Source: RHLJ01 sp048058975 (GTDB taxonomy: Bacteria > Bacteroidota > Rhodothermia > Balneolales > Balneolaceae). From it: a stretch of DNA of 64,000 nucleotides. Positions 26,093 through 36,048 of the stretch are shown in pieces. Under the pieces are notes generated by a model. The model was given only the letters and a program-made list of their open reading frames with translations. It ran no database searches and had not been told where the DNA came from. The position numbers were made by a program, and so were the translations under genes. Numbering within the stretch: the first letter of the stretch is position 1; the number at the start of each line of letters is the position of its first letter. Location: NCBI GenBank assembly GCA_048058975.1, contig JBLLNP010000002.1:186001-250000 (forward strand), read 5' to 3'.

Positions 26093-28519
26093 TTATTCTG
26101 ATTTCAGACTATTTACTGGATTAGTCAGTGCTGCTTTAACCGATTGCCAGCTAACTGTTAATAATGCTATTCCTAAGGCAAGTATCCCGGAAAGTAAAAA
26201 AGTCCAGATAGAGAGTTCTGTTCGAAAGGCAAAATTATCTAACCAGTTGTTCATAAGATACCATGATACTGGTATCGCTATCAGAAAGGAAATACCTACC
26301 AGCTTAGTGAAATCTTTGGAAAGGAGTACAATAATTCCCGGAACGGAAGCTCCCAATACTTTCCGAACCCCGATTTCTTTGGTTCTTTGGAATGCCAGAT
26401 ATGCAGCCAGTCCAAATAAACCAACACAGGCAATAATAATTGCGAGAACAGAAAAGAAAGCCAATAACGTACCAGATACGGTCTCAGATTTATACATTTG
26501 ATTGAGGTCGGTATCAAGGAAAGAATACAGGAAGGGTTCTCCCGGAGCATACAATTCCCAGGCATCCTGAATGCTTGCTACGGTTTCCTGAATATTTGAA
26601 GATTCGAACCTAATTGGCATAAATGTGGCGAATCCAACCGAACTTTCGTCACTATATATGGCAAGAGGAGTTACATTTGAACGAAGCGATTCGAAATTGA
26701 AGTCGTCTACAACTCCAATAACGGTATAGTTTGTAGTAATGATGTTCCCATTCTGATCTGGGTTATTGGTAACCAAGGTAGCTCCAACAGGATCAGTCAA
26801 GCCAAAAGTTTTTACTGCTGTTTTATTGATGATAACATTTAGTGAGTCATTAAAATCTTCCGAAAACGAACGCCCTTCAGACAATTCGATATCCATGGTT
26901 TCAAAATAGTGGTCATCTACAGAAAGACTCTTTGTTGTAAGTACTTCTGTTTCGCCTGGTTTTTGGAACTGGGAACCGAAGAAATAACCTCCCGGCATAG
27001 CTGAAGCTTCTGTTACAGATGAAACTTGAGGGATATTTAACAGAGCATTTTTAAACGATTCCTCTTGTTCAACCACGTTTGATCTTTCAACTACCAAAAC
27101 ATTTTCTTTGTTAAAGCCAAGACGTTTGTTTTGAATAAATTCCATCTGGCTATAGACAACCAGCGTTCCAGAAATCAAAATCATAGAAATAGAAAACTGA
27201 AATACAACCAATCCGTTTCTCAGCAACTTTCCTTTACTATTAGATTTGAATTTCCCTTTTACAACTTCGATGGGTTGGAGTGAAGAGATATATAAAGCAG
27301 GGTACAAACCAGCAAGAATACCAACGAAGAGTACGACCAAAACAAGAACGGGTATGGTAAATTGGCTTGTGAAAAAACCAAGTTCCAGAGTTTTGCCAGC
27401 CAGATCGTTAAAGTAAGGAAGAACAAGTTGGATAAATGCTATCCCAAGAATAAGACTGATAAATGTGATGAAAGTAGATTCTGTCAAAAACTGGAAGATA
27501 AGGTGCTTTCTTTCAGAACCCATAACCTTTCGCAAACCTACTTCCTGAGCACGTTCAGCTGATTTTGCAGTTGCGAGATTTACGAAGTTGATCCCAGCCA
27601 ATAACAGGATAAACGATCCAATAGAAATAAAAATATATACATACATGATGTTTCCATTGGGCTTGATTTCACTTTCCAGATTGGAGGTAAGATGGATGTC
27701 AGAAATAGGTTGAAGTGTATATACATATCCGTTTCCAGCCTCCAAATACTCAGAGTATGAAATACCCAGATTTTGCTCAATTTGACCGGAGGCATATTTT
27801 TCAACCACATCTGCAAGTTTAGCCTCAACCATTTCTCTGCTGCTACCGGGCTCCAGTTCCAGGTAAGTATATGAGGAAAATGAAATGTAATTTGGCACAT
27901 TAAGAAAGCCCAGATTAGTGGTAGAACTCAGAAAATCGAACTTTATGTGAGAGTTTTCAGGAACATCCTGCATCACACCAATTACTTCATTTGGGGTTCC
28001 ATTAAACTCTATGTTTTTCCCAACCGGGTTTTCATCTCCAAAATATTTTTGTGCTGTAGATCGAGTTAGAATTACCGTGTTAGGGTTTTTTAAAGCTGTT
28101 GCAGCATCACCTTGAATCATCTCGAAATCAAGAACACTAAAGAAATTCGAATCAGCCGAAAACAAGTAATTTTCCTGAAATATTTTATCCTCATACCGTA
28201 CAATGGTAGAAAAATTTGGAAAACCTATTAACCGGGTAGATTGTTTTACCTCAGGGATTTCTTCAGCAAGTATCTCAGAAAATCCCGCAGGGATTATGGC
28301 AAAATGATTTACATGATCCGGATACTTCCTTTCAAGAACCATCCGGTAGATATCATCTCCATTTTCATAAAAAGTATCGTAGGAGGTTTCTTCCTGAACG
28401 TACAAGGCAATTATTATACAACATGCTAATCCAAAAGAAAGTCCAAGCACATTAATAATAGTATAAGCTTTATTTTTGGAAAGGCTGCGAAAGGCGATTT
28501 TCAGATAATTTTTAAACAT
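26093..28519 (-). CDS. duplicated MacB/FtsX ABC permease, paralogue 6
   Basis: The protein has 808 aa from the ATG ending at 28519 (MFKNYLKIAFRSLSKNK). A GTG 12 bp upstream would overlap the preceding gene and breaks the family's fixed N-terminus. The first coupling motif is QEVGLRKVMGS, with Ser where the others have Ala or Gly; the second is KEIGVRKVLGAS, and the C-terminus is NPVNSLKSE. Periplasmic domain 1 is slightly longer than in most paralogues and Tyr-rich around 'EKYASGQIEQNLGISYSEYL'. It starts 4 bp after the stop of paralogue 7 and is part of the 33324-23671 unit. Confidence 0.93.
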   Translation of the reverse strand: MFKNYLKIAFRSLSKNKAYTIINVLGLSFGLACCIIIALYVQEETSYDTFYENGDDIYRMVLERKYPDHVNHFAIIPAGFSEILAEEIPEVKQSTRLIGFPNFSTIVRYEDKIFQENYLFSADSNFFSVLDFEMIQGDAATALKNPNTVILTRSTAQKYFGDENPVGKNIEFNGTPNEVIGVMQDVPENSHIKFDFLSSTTNLGFLNVPNYISFSSYTYLELEPGSSREMVEAKLADVVEKYASGQIEQNLGISYSEYLEAGNGYVYTLQPISDIHLTSNLESEIKPNGNIMYVYIFISIGSFILLLAGINFVNLATAKSAERAQEVGLRKVMGSERKHLIFQFLTESTFITFISLILGIAFIQLVLPYFNDLAGKTLELGFFTSQFTIPVLVLVVLFVGILAGLYPALYISSLQPIEVVKGKFKSNSKGKLLRNGLVVFQFSISMILISGTLVVYSQMEFIQNKRLGFNKENVLVVERSNVVEQEESFKNALLNIPQVSSVTEASAMPGGYFFGSQFQKPGETEVLTTKSLSVDDHYFETMDIELSEGRSFSEDFNDSLNVIINKTAVKTFGLTDPVGATLVTNNPDQNGNIITTNYTVIGVVDDFNFESLRSNVTPLAIYSDESSVGFATFMPIRFESSNIQETVASIQDAWELYAPGEPFLYSFLDTDLNQMYKSETVSGTLLAFFSVLAIIIACVGLFGLAAYLAFQRTKEIGVRKVLGASVPGIIVLLSKDFTKLVGISFLIAIPVSWYLMNNWLDNFAFRTELSIWTFLLSGILALGIALLTVSWQSVKAALTNPVNSLKSE

Positions 28520-28523
28520 AATA

Positions 28524-30935
28524 TTACTCACTTTTTAAACTTTCCACAGGATTCATAAGAGCAGCACGAATGGATTGGTAGCCAACGGCAATTACAGCTA
28601 CCGAAATAGCAACGACGGCTACAAAGAAGAACAAAGCAAAGTTGATTTCTATACGATCTGAAAAATTCTGAAGCCATTCATTCATAAAAAAGATGGCGAA
28701 TGGAACAGAAATAAGGAAGCCAATCAATACAAGCTTCAGGAAGTCTTTAGATAATAAAGTTAAAATATCAACAGCGGAAGCTCCGAGTACTTTTCGGACT
28801 CCCAGTTCTTTCAGTCGGCGTTCGGTGCTATAAGAGGCGAGACCGAAAAGCCCGAGGCAAGCAATGATAACTGCTATAACAGCAAAAAGGTTAAAAATCA
28901 TGCTTAATTGTTGTTCAGTCTTATACATAGAGTCGAAGGTGTCATCCAGAAAAGTGTACTCAAAAGGACGATCGGGATTAAACGCACTCCATTTTGCTTC
29001 TACCTCCTGAAGTGAGGATTGTAACTTATCTGAGGTGAATCGAATGGCGAGATAGTCATGATAAAAAGTGGCAGAAAATACCTGTATTAAAATTGGATCT
29101 ATATCAGAATGAAGAGAGTGGTATTGAAAGTCTTCAACCATCCCAATTACAGTTCCTTTTTTTTCTATTAAACCTTGTACATAAAATCTGAGTGTTAGTT
29201 CTTCTCCGACAGGATTATCCCAGCCAAATTTTTCGGCAGCAGTTCGATTAATAATAAAAGCCTGAGTTTCATCGGTACCGAAGGATTCAGAAAAATCCCT
29301 TCCTTCAATCAGATTTAGCTTAAGAGTTTCAACAAAAGAGTGATCACTGGTTATGGTCATCACAACCAAAGTATCGTATTTATTATCTTCCGGAACAGCA
29401 CCAAAATCATGGATTCCGCTACTAATACCAGGAACTCCGGATACCGCTGCTGCCGATTCCACACCTGGTATTCTAAGAATCTCATCTTTCAGTGTCTTGA
29501 TATTAAATTGGTCATCAGTTTCGCGAACCGGGATAATTGCAACCTGTTCCTTATTAAATCCAAGACGCTCATTCTGGACGTAATCCAGTTGTTTTGTTAC
29601 AACAAAGGTTGCAAATATCAATCCTGTTGAAATGAAGAACTGAAATACGACTAAGCCTTTTCTAAAGAATGATGCTGATCCACCACTTGCATCTGAATTC
29701 CCTTTCAGAACAGAAATAGGCTTAAAAGATGAAAGATAAAAAGCAGGATAACTACCGGCGATTAATCCTACTATAAGTACTACTCCGGCTATACTAAGTA
29801 ACCAATTGCTTAAGCTAATGACTCCTAGTGAAAGCTCTTTTCCTGAAATTGAATTAAAGTAAGGAAGTATAATTTCCGAAATCAGAATTGCAAGGATTAA
29901 ACTAATAGAAGTAATAATGAATGCTTCACCAAGAAACTGCCAGATCAACTGTTTTCGTCTTGCTCCCAATGTTTTTCTCATACCCACTTCACGAGAACGC
30001 TTCATCGATTTGGCAGTAGCCAGGTTCATAAAATTGATGCATGCTATTAGAAGAATGAATATTCCTATAGCTGAAAATAAATAGATATAGTTAATGTCGG
30101 ATGTATTAGAAAGCTCATTTTGATAGTCTGAAAATAATCTTATTTCAGAGATAGGTTGCAGGTCAAGGTTTCTTAAATGAGCTTCTGCTCCCACATACTT
30201 TTGCTGAAAACCAGGGAAAGCAGCCTTCAAATCAGTCAGAGATTTGTTGGATGCCAACTCAACATAAGTGTACATAGGAGGATAGTACCATCTGTTATAT
30301 TCCCAGGGCCTGATAGTACGCAGACTTTCGTATGAGAAAACATAATCAAATTGGATATGAGAATTGGACGGAGGTGTTTCTGCAACTCCAGTTATTTCTA
30401 GTTCAAAAGCACCTCGCTGTCCATTAAAGGTAAGAGTTTGTCCAACCGGATTTTTCTCTCCAAAAAATTTCAAAGCAATTTTTGGAGTAATTACCACGCT
30501 CATTGGCTTATTAAGTACAGAAGAGGGATCTCCTGAAACCAAATCAAATGAAAACATTTCAAAGAAGGAAGAATCAGCATAAATAATACCATCTTCCTGA
30601 AATTTTTGATTTTCTCCTCCAATAACCAATCCGTTTGTTGGATATACATGGCTTACATGCCTTAATGATGGAAACTCATTTTTTAAAGTTGGAGCTAAAG
30701 CTGAAAAAGTAGTGGCGTACCAATTTTCTTCTTGCTCACTGTTATAACTTTCGACAACCCGGTATATACGATCCCCGTTTTCATGAAATTTATCGTATGA
30801 GAGCTCATGTATGATATAAAGTCCAATTAGTATGCTGCATGTAAGTCCTATTGCAAGCCCGAATATGTTTATGAATGAATAAGACTTATTCCTTGCAAGA
30901 TTTCTAAATGCGATTTTCAGATAATTTTTCAGCAT
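28524..30935 (-). CDS. duplicated MacB/FtsX ABC permease, paralogue 7
   Basis: This 803-aa protein starts MLKNYLKIAFRNLARNK; helix 1 is at about 21-43. The coupling motifs are REVGMRKTLGA and KELGVRKVLGAS; the C-terminus is NPVESLKSE. Domain 1 has 'VVITPKIALKFFGEKNPVGQ', the conserved 'yFGexNPvG' signature also present in paralogues 5, 6, 8 and 9. Domain 2 ends with 'FEYTFLDDTFDSMYKTEQQLS', the family's 'FLDxxxxxxYxxE' segment that leads into the last three helices. It lies 4 bp downstream of paralogue 8. Confidence 0.94.
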   Translation of the reverse strand: MLKNYLKIAFRNLARNKSYSFINIFGLAIGLTCSILIGLYIIHELSYDKFHENGDRIYRVVESYNSEQEENWYATTFSALAPTLKNEFPSLRHVSHVYPTNGLVIGGENQKFQEDGIIYADSSFFEMFSFDLVSGDPSSVLNKPMSVVITPKIALKFFGEKNPVGQTLTFNGQRGAFELEITGVAETPPSNSHIQFDYVFSYESLRTIRPWEYNRWYYPPMYTYVELASNKSLTDLKAAFPGFQQKYVGAEAHLRNLDLQPISEIRLFSDYQNELSNTSDINYIYLFSAIGIFILLIACINFMNLATAKSMKRSREVGMRKTLGARRKQLIWQFLGEAFIITSISLILAILISEIILPYFNSISGKELSLGVISLSNWLLSIAGVVLIVGLIAGSYPAFYLSSFKPISVLKGNSDASGGSASFFRKGLVVFQFFISTGLIFATFVVTKQLDYVQNERLGFNKEQVAIIPVRETDDQFNIKTLKDEILRIPGVESAAAVSGVPGISSGIHDFGAVPEDNKYDTLVVMTITSDHSFVETLKLNLIEGRDFSESFGTDETQAFIINRTAAEKFGWDNPVGEELTLRFYVQGLIEKKGTVIGMVEDFQYHSLHSDIDPILIQVFSATFYHDYLAIRFTSDKLQSSLQEVEAKWSAFNPDRPFEYTFLDDTFDSMYKTEQQLSMIFNLFAVIAVIIACLGLFGLASYSTERRLKELGVRKVLGASAVDILTLLSKDFLKLVLIGFLISVPFAIFFMNEWLQNFSDRIEINFALFFFVAVVAISVAVIAVGYQSIRAALMNPVESLKSE

Positions 30936-30939
30936 GATG

Positions 30940-33324
30940 TTACTCGTTTTTTAAACTTTCTACGGGATTGGCAAGTGCAGCCTTAATTGCCTGATAACCA
31001 ATAGTGATGAGGGAAATAGCAATAATTGCTATTCCTGATCCCACAAAAATCAAAGCTCCCGGACTTGTGCTATAAGCGAAGCTGTTTAACCATTGCTGAA
31101 CCAAAAAGAAGGCGAGAGGCGCTCCTATCAGGAAACCAATAATCACCAGTTTTAAGAATTCTGTAGAAATGGATTTAACAATACTTGCAACAGAAGCCCC
31201 CAGTACCTTTCGTATGCCAATTTCTTTCTTTCGATTGATAACAGTAAAAGAAACCAGCCCGAGCAGCCCAAGACAGGCAATAAAAATGGTTAGATAAGCA
31301 AAGTAACGTAGCATTTCGCCAATTACTTCTTCGGTGGTATAATCGGTGGCTATATCATCTTCCAGAAAGTAATACCACACAGGAATGCCTTCATTGAAAG
31401 ATTTAAGAACATTTGCGATCTGGGTAGTTGTTTCTTCCAGGCTTGTGGTGCTTATACGTACACTAATGTCAGAAAAGAAGTCGCTGTTGTTACGAATAAT
31501 TAACGGTTCTATAGAAGAATGCAGCGTTTCGTAATGAAAATCTTCTAAGACCCCAACTACCGTATAGAAAGTTCGTTCCTTTTCACGGTTTTCAGTTTGA
31601 ATTGTTTTTCCAATGGGGGAATCCCAACCGAATTTTTCTGCAGCTGCTTGGTTGATAATAATAGAGTTGGTGGAATCAGAAGCAAGATCTTTACTAAAAT
31701 CTCTACCTTCTAAAAGGTTCAGATCAAACTGCGAAATGAAATGATCGTCTATGAAGTAGTTATTAACAAGCAGCCCATCTTCTCCAAAAACTCCTTCAGG
31801 ATAGAACTGTCCCCTGTTACCAGATTCACTTCCAGGTATATTAGAACTAAATGCTACTTTAGATACACCTGGAATTCTGAAAAGTTCTGTTCTTACAAGA
31901 TCTAACTCTGCCCGAGAAACTTCGTTTGGAACCCCGGTAACCAGAACATCATTTTTGTTAAAGCCGAGGTCTTTATTCTTTAAAAAGGAAAGTTGTTTAT
32001 CTACCGCCGCAGTACTCACAATCATAAATATGGCTACGGTAAATTGAGCTACTACTAACCCCGTTTTTAAAAATGATTTACCTTTTAGCCCTGTTTTCTC
32101 TCCTTTAAGTACTAAAGCGGGGCGGAACGCAGAGAGAACAAATGCGGGATATCCTCCTGCTAAGACTCCAACCAAAAGCACAATAACGAAAATGGAAATA
32201 AGATAAACAGGGTTGGATAGGTAATTTGCTTGTACACTCCATTCTGCCATGTCGTTAAACCAAGGCAAGGCAAGTTCAACAAGCATCATGCTTATGATTA
32301 CAGCAAAAAAAGCGATTAAGAGCGCTTCGGCAAGAAATTGAAATACCAGTTGGTTTTTAAAAGCTCCCATCACTTTACGAACACCAACTTCCTTTGATCG
32401 CTTAAGTCCTTGGGCAGTAGATAAGTTTACAAAATTTATGCAGGCGATTAGCAGAATTAAGAAAGCTATAGCAATGAAAATATAAACATAAGCGACTTCC
32501 AGAGTTTCCCCATGTTCAGCATACAAATTTGAATTCAGTAACAATTCTTTAATGTTTTGAAGGTGAGGTTTGTATCTGTCCCGAAACTCCTCATCAACGT
32601 GTTTTGCAATAAAATCCGGGAGTTTTGTTTCCAGAGCATCTACATCGGTACCCTCCTTGAGAAGTACATACGTATAAAGATTATGAGATCTCCAGTCGTT
32701 AAGTGAGGAGTAGGTCTCTTCTGTTAACCCGGAAAAAGGAACTAACGAATTAAATCTGAAGCTTGATTGGGGATGGAGTTTATGTAGAACACCAGTTATT
32801 AAGAACGGTTTTTTATCAAGCAAGAGAGTTTTTCCGACCGGGTTATCTTCCCCAAAATACCGAACGGACATTTCTTCGGTTAAAACAATATTGTTAGGTT
32901 GAGAAAGAGCAGCATCAGGAGTACCAAACTTAAAGGGATAAGAAAAGATATTGAAAATACCTTCGTCCACATAAGTTATACCTTGGCGAAGTATTTTATC
33001 TTCATACTGAACGGCGGCACCACGGTATAGAAAACGAGTAGATTCTTCTATTTCAGGATAATCTGCTTCGAGTGCCTTTCCCCATGGGCTAGGAGAAATA
33101 GCAACATCCAGAATGGACCCATTTTGCTGCTTTATTTTATCAGCAACCCTGTAAATTCGATCTGAATTCTCATGATACTGATCAAATGTAAAAGCATATT
33201 GCGTTAGTAGCACAAGAAATAAACAAACACCCATTCCAATGGCTAAGCCAAGCGTGTTTATGAGTGTATATCCTTTCTGCTTTGCAACATTTCTAAAAGC
33301 AATCTTGAAGTAATTCTTAAACAT
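30940..33324 (-). CDS. duplicated MacB/FtsX ABC permease, paralogue 8
   Basis: The protein has 794 aa, starting MFKNYFKIAFRNVAKQK after a plausible ribosome-binding site (GGTGGAAG). The coupling motifs are KEVGVRKVMGA and KEIGIRKVLGAS; the C-terminus is NPVESLKNE. It is the first gene behind control module B, with the sigma-54 element 46 bp before the start codon. In domain 2 the segment 'FLEDDIATDYTTEEVIGEML' replaces the usual FLDD text. Helix 6 and its flank ('YLTIFIACLGLLGLVSFTVINRKKE') are typical of the family. Confidence 0.94.
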   Translation of the reverse strand: MFKNYFKIAFRNVAKQKGYTLINTLGLAIGMGVCLFLVLLTQYAFTFDQYHENSDRIYRVADKIKQQNGSILDVAISPSPWGKALEADYPEIEESTRFLYRGAAVQYEDKILRQGITYVDEGIFNIFSYPFKFGTPDAALSQPNNIVLTEEMSVRYFGEDNPVGKTLLLDKKPFLITGVLHKLHPQSSFRFNSLVPFSGLTEETYSSLNDWRSHNLYTYVLLKEGTDVDALETKLPDFIAKHVDEEFRDRYKPHLQNIKELLLNSNLYAEHGETLEVAYVYIFIAIAFLILLIACINFVNLSTAQGLKRSKEVGVRKVMGAFKNQLVFQFLAEALLIAFFAVIISMMLVELALPWFNDMAEWSVQANYLSNPVYLISIFVIVLLVGVLAGGYPAFVLSAFRPALVLKGEKTGLKGKSFLKTGLVVAQFTVAIFMIVSTAAVDKQLSFLKNKDLGFNKNDVLVTGVPNEVSRAELDLVRTELFRIPGVSKVAFSSNIPGSESGNRGQFYPEGVFGEDGLLVNNYFIDDHFISQFDLNLLEGRDFSKDLASDSTNSIIINQAAAEKFGWDSPIGKTIQTENREKERTFYTVVGVLEDFHYETLHSSIEPLIIRNNSDFFSDISVRISTTSLEETTTQIANVLKSFNEGIPVWYYFLEDDIATDYTTEEVIGEMLRYFAYLTIFIACLGLLGLVSFTVINRKKEIGIRKVLGASVASIVKSISTEFLKLVIIGFLIGAPLAFFLVQQWLNSFAYSTSPGALIFVGSGIAIIAISLITIGYQAIKAALANPVESLKNE

Positions 33325-33369
33325 GTTCTTCCACCAGGTAAATAAAATTTAGTACATGGAAGACTCATT

Positions 33370-33384
33370 TCAACAACCGTACCA
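33370..33384 (-). promoter_or_regulatory. sigma-54 -24/-12 promoter, module B
   Basis: On the minus strand it reads TGGTACGGTTGTTGA. It lies 46 bp before the start codon of paralogue 8 and 53 bp downstream of the tandem dyads. Immediately flanking bases (CACTT before it) match module A, so A and B are probably duplicates. Confidence 0.72.
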
Positions 33385-33437
33385 AAGTGAATAAAGACTT
33401 TAAATCAGCTTAAAAAGAGTGATTTAAAGAGAAAAGC

Positions 33438-33474
33438 TGTACGTTTTTATACAGAAGGTGTACGTTATCGAACA
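33438..33474 (-). promoter_or_regulatory. tandem dyad activator site (UAS), module B
   Basis: TGTACGTTTTTATACA (33438-33453) and TGTACGTTATCGAACA (33459-33474) on the plus strand, centres 21 bp apart. The second dyad is nearly perfect (TGTACG and CGAACA half-sites). Confidence 0.78.
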
Positions 33475-33475
33475 G

Positions 33476-33550
33476 GTTAGCTATTAGCAACTAGCTGTTA
33501 GTAATTGGAAGCATTACTAACAGCTAACAACGAACCAGCTAATAGCTAAC
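33476..33550. terminator. nested hairpins between permease units, possible terminator
   Basis: Two stems are nested. The outer one is GTTAGCTATTAGC (33476-33488) with GCTAATAGCTAAC (33538-33550); the inner one is TAGCTGTTAGTAAT (33492-33505) with ATTACTAACAGCTA (33513-33526). Both are perfect. The structure lies directly after the stop of paralogue 9 and directly before module B, so it could end the upstream unit and insulate the next. It has no clear T-run. Confidence 0.55.
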
Positions 33551-33552
33551 AA

Positions 33553-36012
33553 TCACTCACTCTTCAAGCTATCCACCGGGTTGGCTAAGGCAGCTTTCAC
33601 CGAGTGATAGCTTACCGTAACTACAGCAAGTAGAAGAGCTACGATGGTAGAGATTACAAAAACACCTGCGTTGATAGATATTCGGTACGAGAAATCAGAA
33701 AGCCATTGTTCCATAATGTACCACGATGCCGGTGCAGCTATAAGCATCGAAATTACAATTAGAAGTACTATGTCTTTATTAAATAGCAGGATGATTTGAT
33801 CAATACCAGCTCCGAGTACTTTCCTGATTCCAATCTCTTTGGTTTTGTTTACTGCAGTAAGTCCGGCCAATCCAAATAAGCCTAAGCAAGCAATCAAAAT
33901 TGCAATAAAGGTTGCAGCACCCATAATCTGTAACCAGCGTTGATAATCGGCATACTGGCTGGCAACGGCATCATCAAGAAACCAGAAGTTAAACGGCCTA
34001 TGAGGGGAAATTTCTCCCCACTTTTCCTCAAGTTGAGGTAGGGTTTCTCCAATCATGCCTGGTTCAATCTTTACTGCGATAGAAGCAACGCCACCCTGGC
34101 TATGATCCATGTGCATAAGCATGGGTTGAATTTCTACTTCAAGAGATTGAAAGTGGAAGTCTTTTACCACACCGATAACCGTAGAAGGGTTATCCTGCCC
34201 TTTCCACGGAAGAAGCTTGCCAATTGGATCATTCTCCCATCCAAGAGCGCTAACTAATGCTTCATTAACAATGATGGATTCCGTTTCATCAGAAGGTCGA
34301 TCTTCAGAGAAATTTCTCCCCGCTACCAATTCAAAACCTAATGTTGGGATAATTTGCTCATCAACAAAGTAAATGTATGACCGGAATTCCTCACCATCCA
34401 CATTGAATCCATATCTGTTAGAGCCACTGGTAAAAGCGGGTGCCATTCCGCTTACGCTGGCAACTCCATGGGTTCCATTCAGCTCATTTCGGTATAGTTC
34501 CATAAGCTTGGTTCCCTCTTCATTCCAACCGGTATGTGTTGGAATGAATAATACCTGTTCTTCATTATAGCCAAGGTCCTTACCGCTCACATAATCCATC
34601 TGCTTAAACATTATTACAGAACTAATTATGAGGAAAATAGACAGGCTGTATTGTAGAACCAGTAAGCCTTTTGTTAGCTTGGGTTTAAACTGAAAACTGC
34701 TCAAACCTTTCAATACTTTTGCGGGTTGATATCTGGAGAGAATCAGCGCAGGATAACTTCCAGCAATCAATCCAGTAGTTAGAGCAATACTTAACAAAGC
34801 GATTAAAAAACCGGCATTATCCAGGTAATCAATAGAAAGAGACTTTTCCGAAATAGCATTAAAGTAAGGAAGTATAATCTCAGCCAGGCAAATCCCAATG
34901 ATCATTGCAATTATGGTGAGAAGTTGAGTCTCTCCCCAAAACTGTAAAGCGATTTGGTTTTTCTGAGCGCCGGAAGTTTTTCGTATGCCTACTTCTTTTG
35001 CCCGACTGGATGAACGTGCTAACGCTAATGTGATGTAATTGATGCAGGCAATAAGTAAAATGAGCACTCCGATAGCTCCAAGAATATAAGAGTATAGTGG
35101 ATTGCTGGAATTTATCCACTCGATAGATGCATTGAGGTGTAAAGAAGGCAGTGGAACCAATCCGAATTCAAGTACTGTTGCATCGTCTGGTAACCCACGC
35201 TGCTCCCTATAACCTTCAAACTTGTTGCCCCATTTTTCAACAACGAATTCGTTTATTTTTCCAGTAACCGCGGCAATATCTGCCCCTTCTTCCAGATGAA
35301 GAAATACAGGAGTGTTAAAACTGTTCCACCTGTCCAGATTCCTTTCATAAAATGGACCTTCCTTAATATTTGTAATTATAGAAAATGGGGTGCTTGAATT
35401 GGCAGGAGGAGCTTTCGCGATACCCGTTACCGTAAAAGGTTTGTCTTCATTTCTGACAGTTACAAATATCGTTTCTCCAACCGGATTTCTCTCGCCAAAA
35501 TATTTAGAAGCCATTTCCTGAGTTAGTACCAGGCTTCCAGGTTCAGAAAGTACGGTTTCCGGATTTCCCTGAAGAAGTGGAAATGAGAATATGGTAAAGA
35601 AAGAATCATCGGCATAAGTCAGTTCTTCTTCAAAAGAGTCTTCACCAATCCGTAAAATAGTAGTGAACTGATTCGCACGAACAAAGTCTTTAATTTCAGG
35701 GATTCTGTCTTTCAAAACAGGGCCGAGAGAAAGAGGAAGCCATGGGGACTTTCGTACTCCTTCCGGGGTACGGGTATCAAAAAAAGGAGAGGGTTCTATG
35801 GTTTCTTTAAGATCATAGTAATTAATCTCCTCAACAATATAGATGTCATTGCTATGTTCATGGAACCGATCGTACGAGTACTCATCCTGAATAAAAAGGT
35901 AGATGACAATGCAGCAGGTAATTCCAAGTGTTAAACCCACAATATTGATCGTAGAATAGAGCTTTTGCTTGGTAATATTCCTGAAGGCGATTTTCAGATA
36001 ATTTTTAAACAT
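33553..36012 (-). CDS. duplicated MacB/FtsX ABC permease, paralogue 9
   Basis: The protein has 819 aa, starting MFKNYLKIAFRNITKQK. The coupling motifs are KEVGIRKTSGA and KEIGIRKVLGAG, the only second motif ending AG; the C-terminus is NPVDSLKSE. Domain 1 is longer than average, with 'ETIEPSPFFDTRTPEGVRKS' and 'EKWGNKFEGYREQRGLPDDA' having no counterpart in the other paralogues, so its periplasmic face probably differs. It is the second gene after control module C, 36 bp behind paralogue 10, and is followed by the nested hairpins at 33476-33550. Confidence 0.93.
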   Translation of the reverse strand: MFKNYLKIAFRNITKQKLYSTINIVGLTLGITCCIVIYLFIQDEYSYDRFHEHSNDIYIVEEINYYDLKETIEPSPFFDTRTPEGVRKSPWLPLSLGPVLKDRIPEIKDFVRANQFTTILRIGEDSFEEELTYADDSFFTIFSFPLLQGNPETVLSEPGSLVLTQEMASKYFGERNPVGETIFVTVRNEDKPFTVTGIAKAPPANSSTPFSIITNIKEGPFYERNLDRWNSFNTPVFLHLEEGADIAAVTGKINEFVVEKWGNKFEGYREQRGLPDDATVLEFGLVPLPSLHLNASIEWINSSNPLYSYILGAIGVLILLIACINYITLALARSSSRAKEVGIRKTSGAQKNQIALQFWGETQLLTIIAMIIGICLAEIILPYFNAISEKSLSIDYLDNAGFLIALLSIALTTGLIAGSYPALILSRYQPAKVLKGLSSFQFKPKLTKGLLVLQYSLSIFLIISSVIMFKQMDYVSGKDLGYNEEQVLFIPTHTGWNEEGTKLMELYRNELNGTHGVASVSGMAPAFTSGSNRYGFNVDGEEFRSYIYFVDEQIIPTLGFELVAGRNFSEDRPSDETESIIVNEALVSALGWENDPIGKLLPWKGQDNPSTVIGVVKDFHFQSLEVEIQPMLMHMDHSQGGVASIAVKIEPGMIGETLPQLEEKWGEISPHRPFNFWFLDDAVASQYADYQRWLQIMGAATFIAILIACLGLFGLAGLTAVNKTKEIGIRKVLGAGIDQIILLFNKDIVLLIVISMLIAAPASWYIMEQWLSDFSYRISINAGVFVISTIVALLLAVVTVSYHSVKAALANPVDSLKSE

Positions 36013-36048
36013 AACTTTGAGCTTTAAGCAATTAGGTTTTAGCTGGTT

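Noticed and set aside
19854..30582. Plus-strand open frames of 60-156 codons across the permease block
   Set aside because: All lie antisense to recognised permeases; recurring ones at the 3' ends mirror the conserved NPVxSLKSE coding region.
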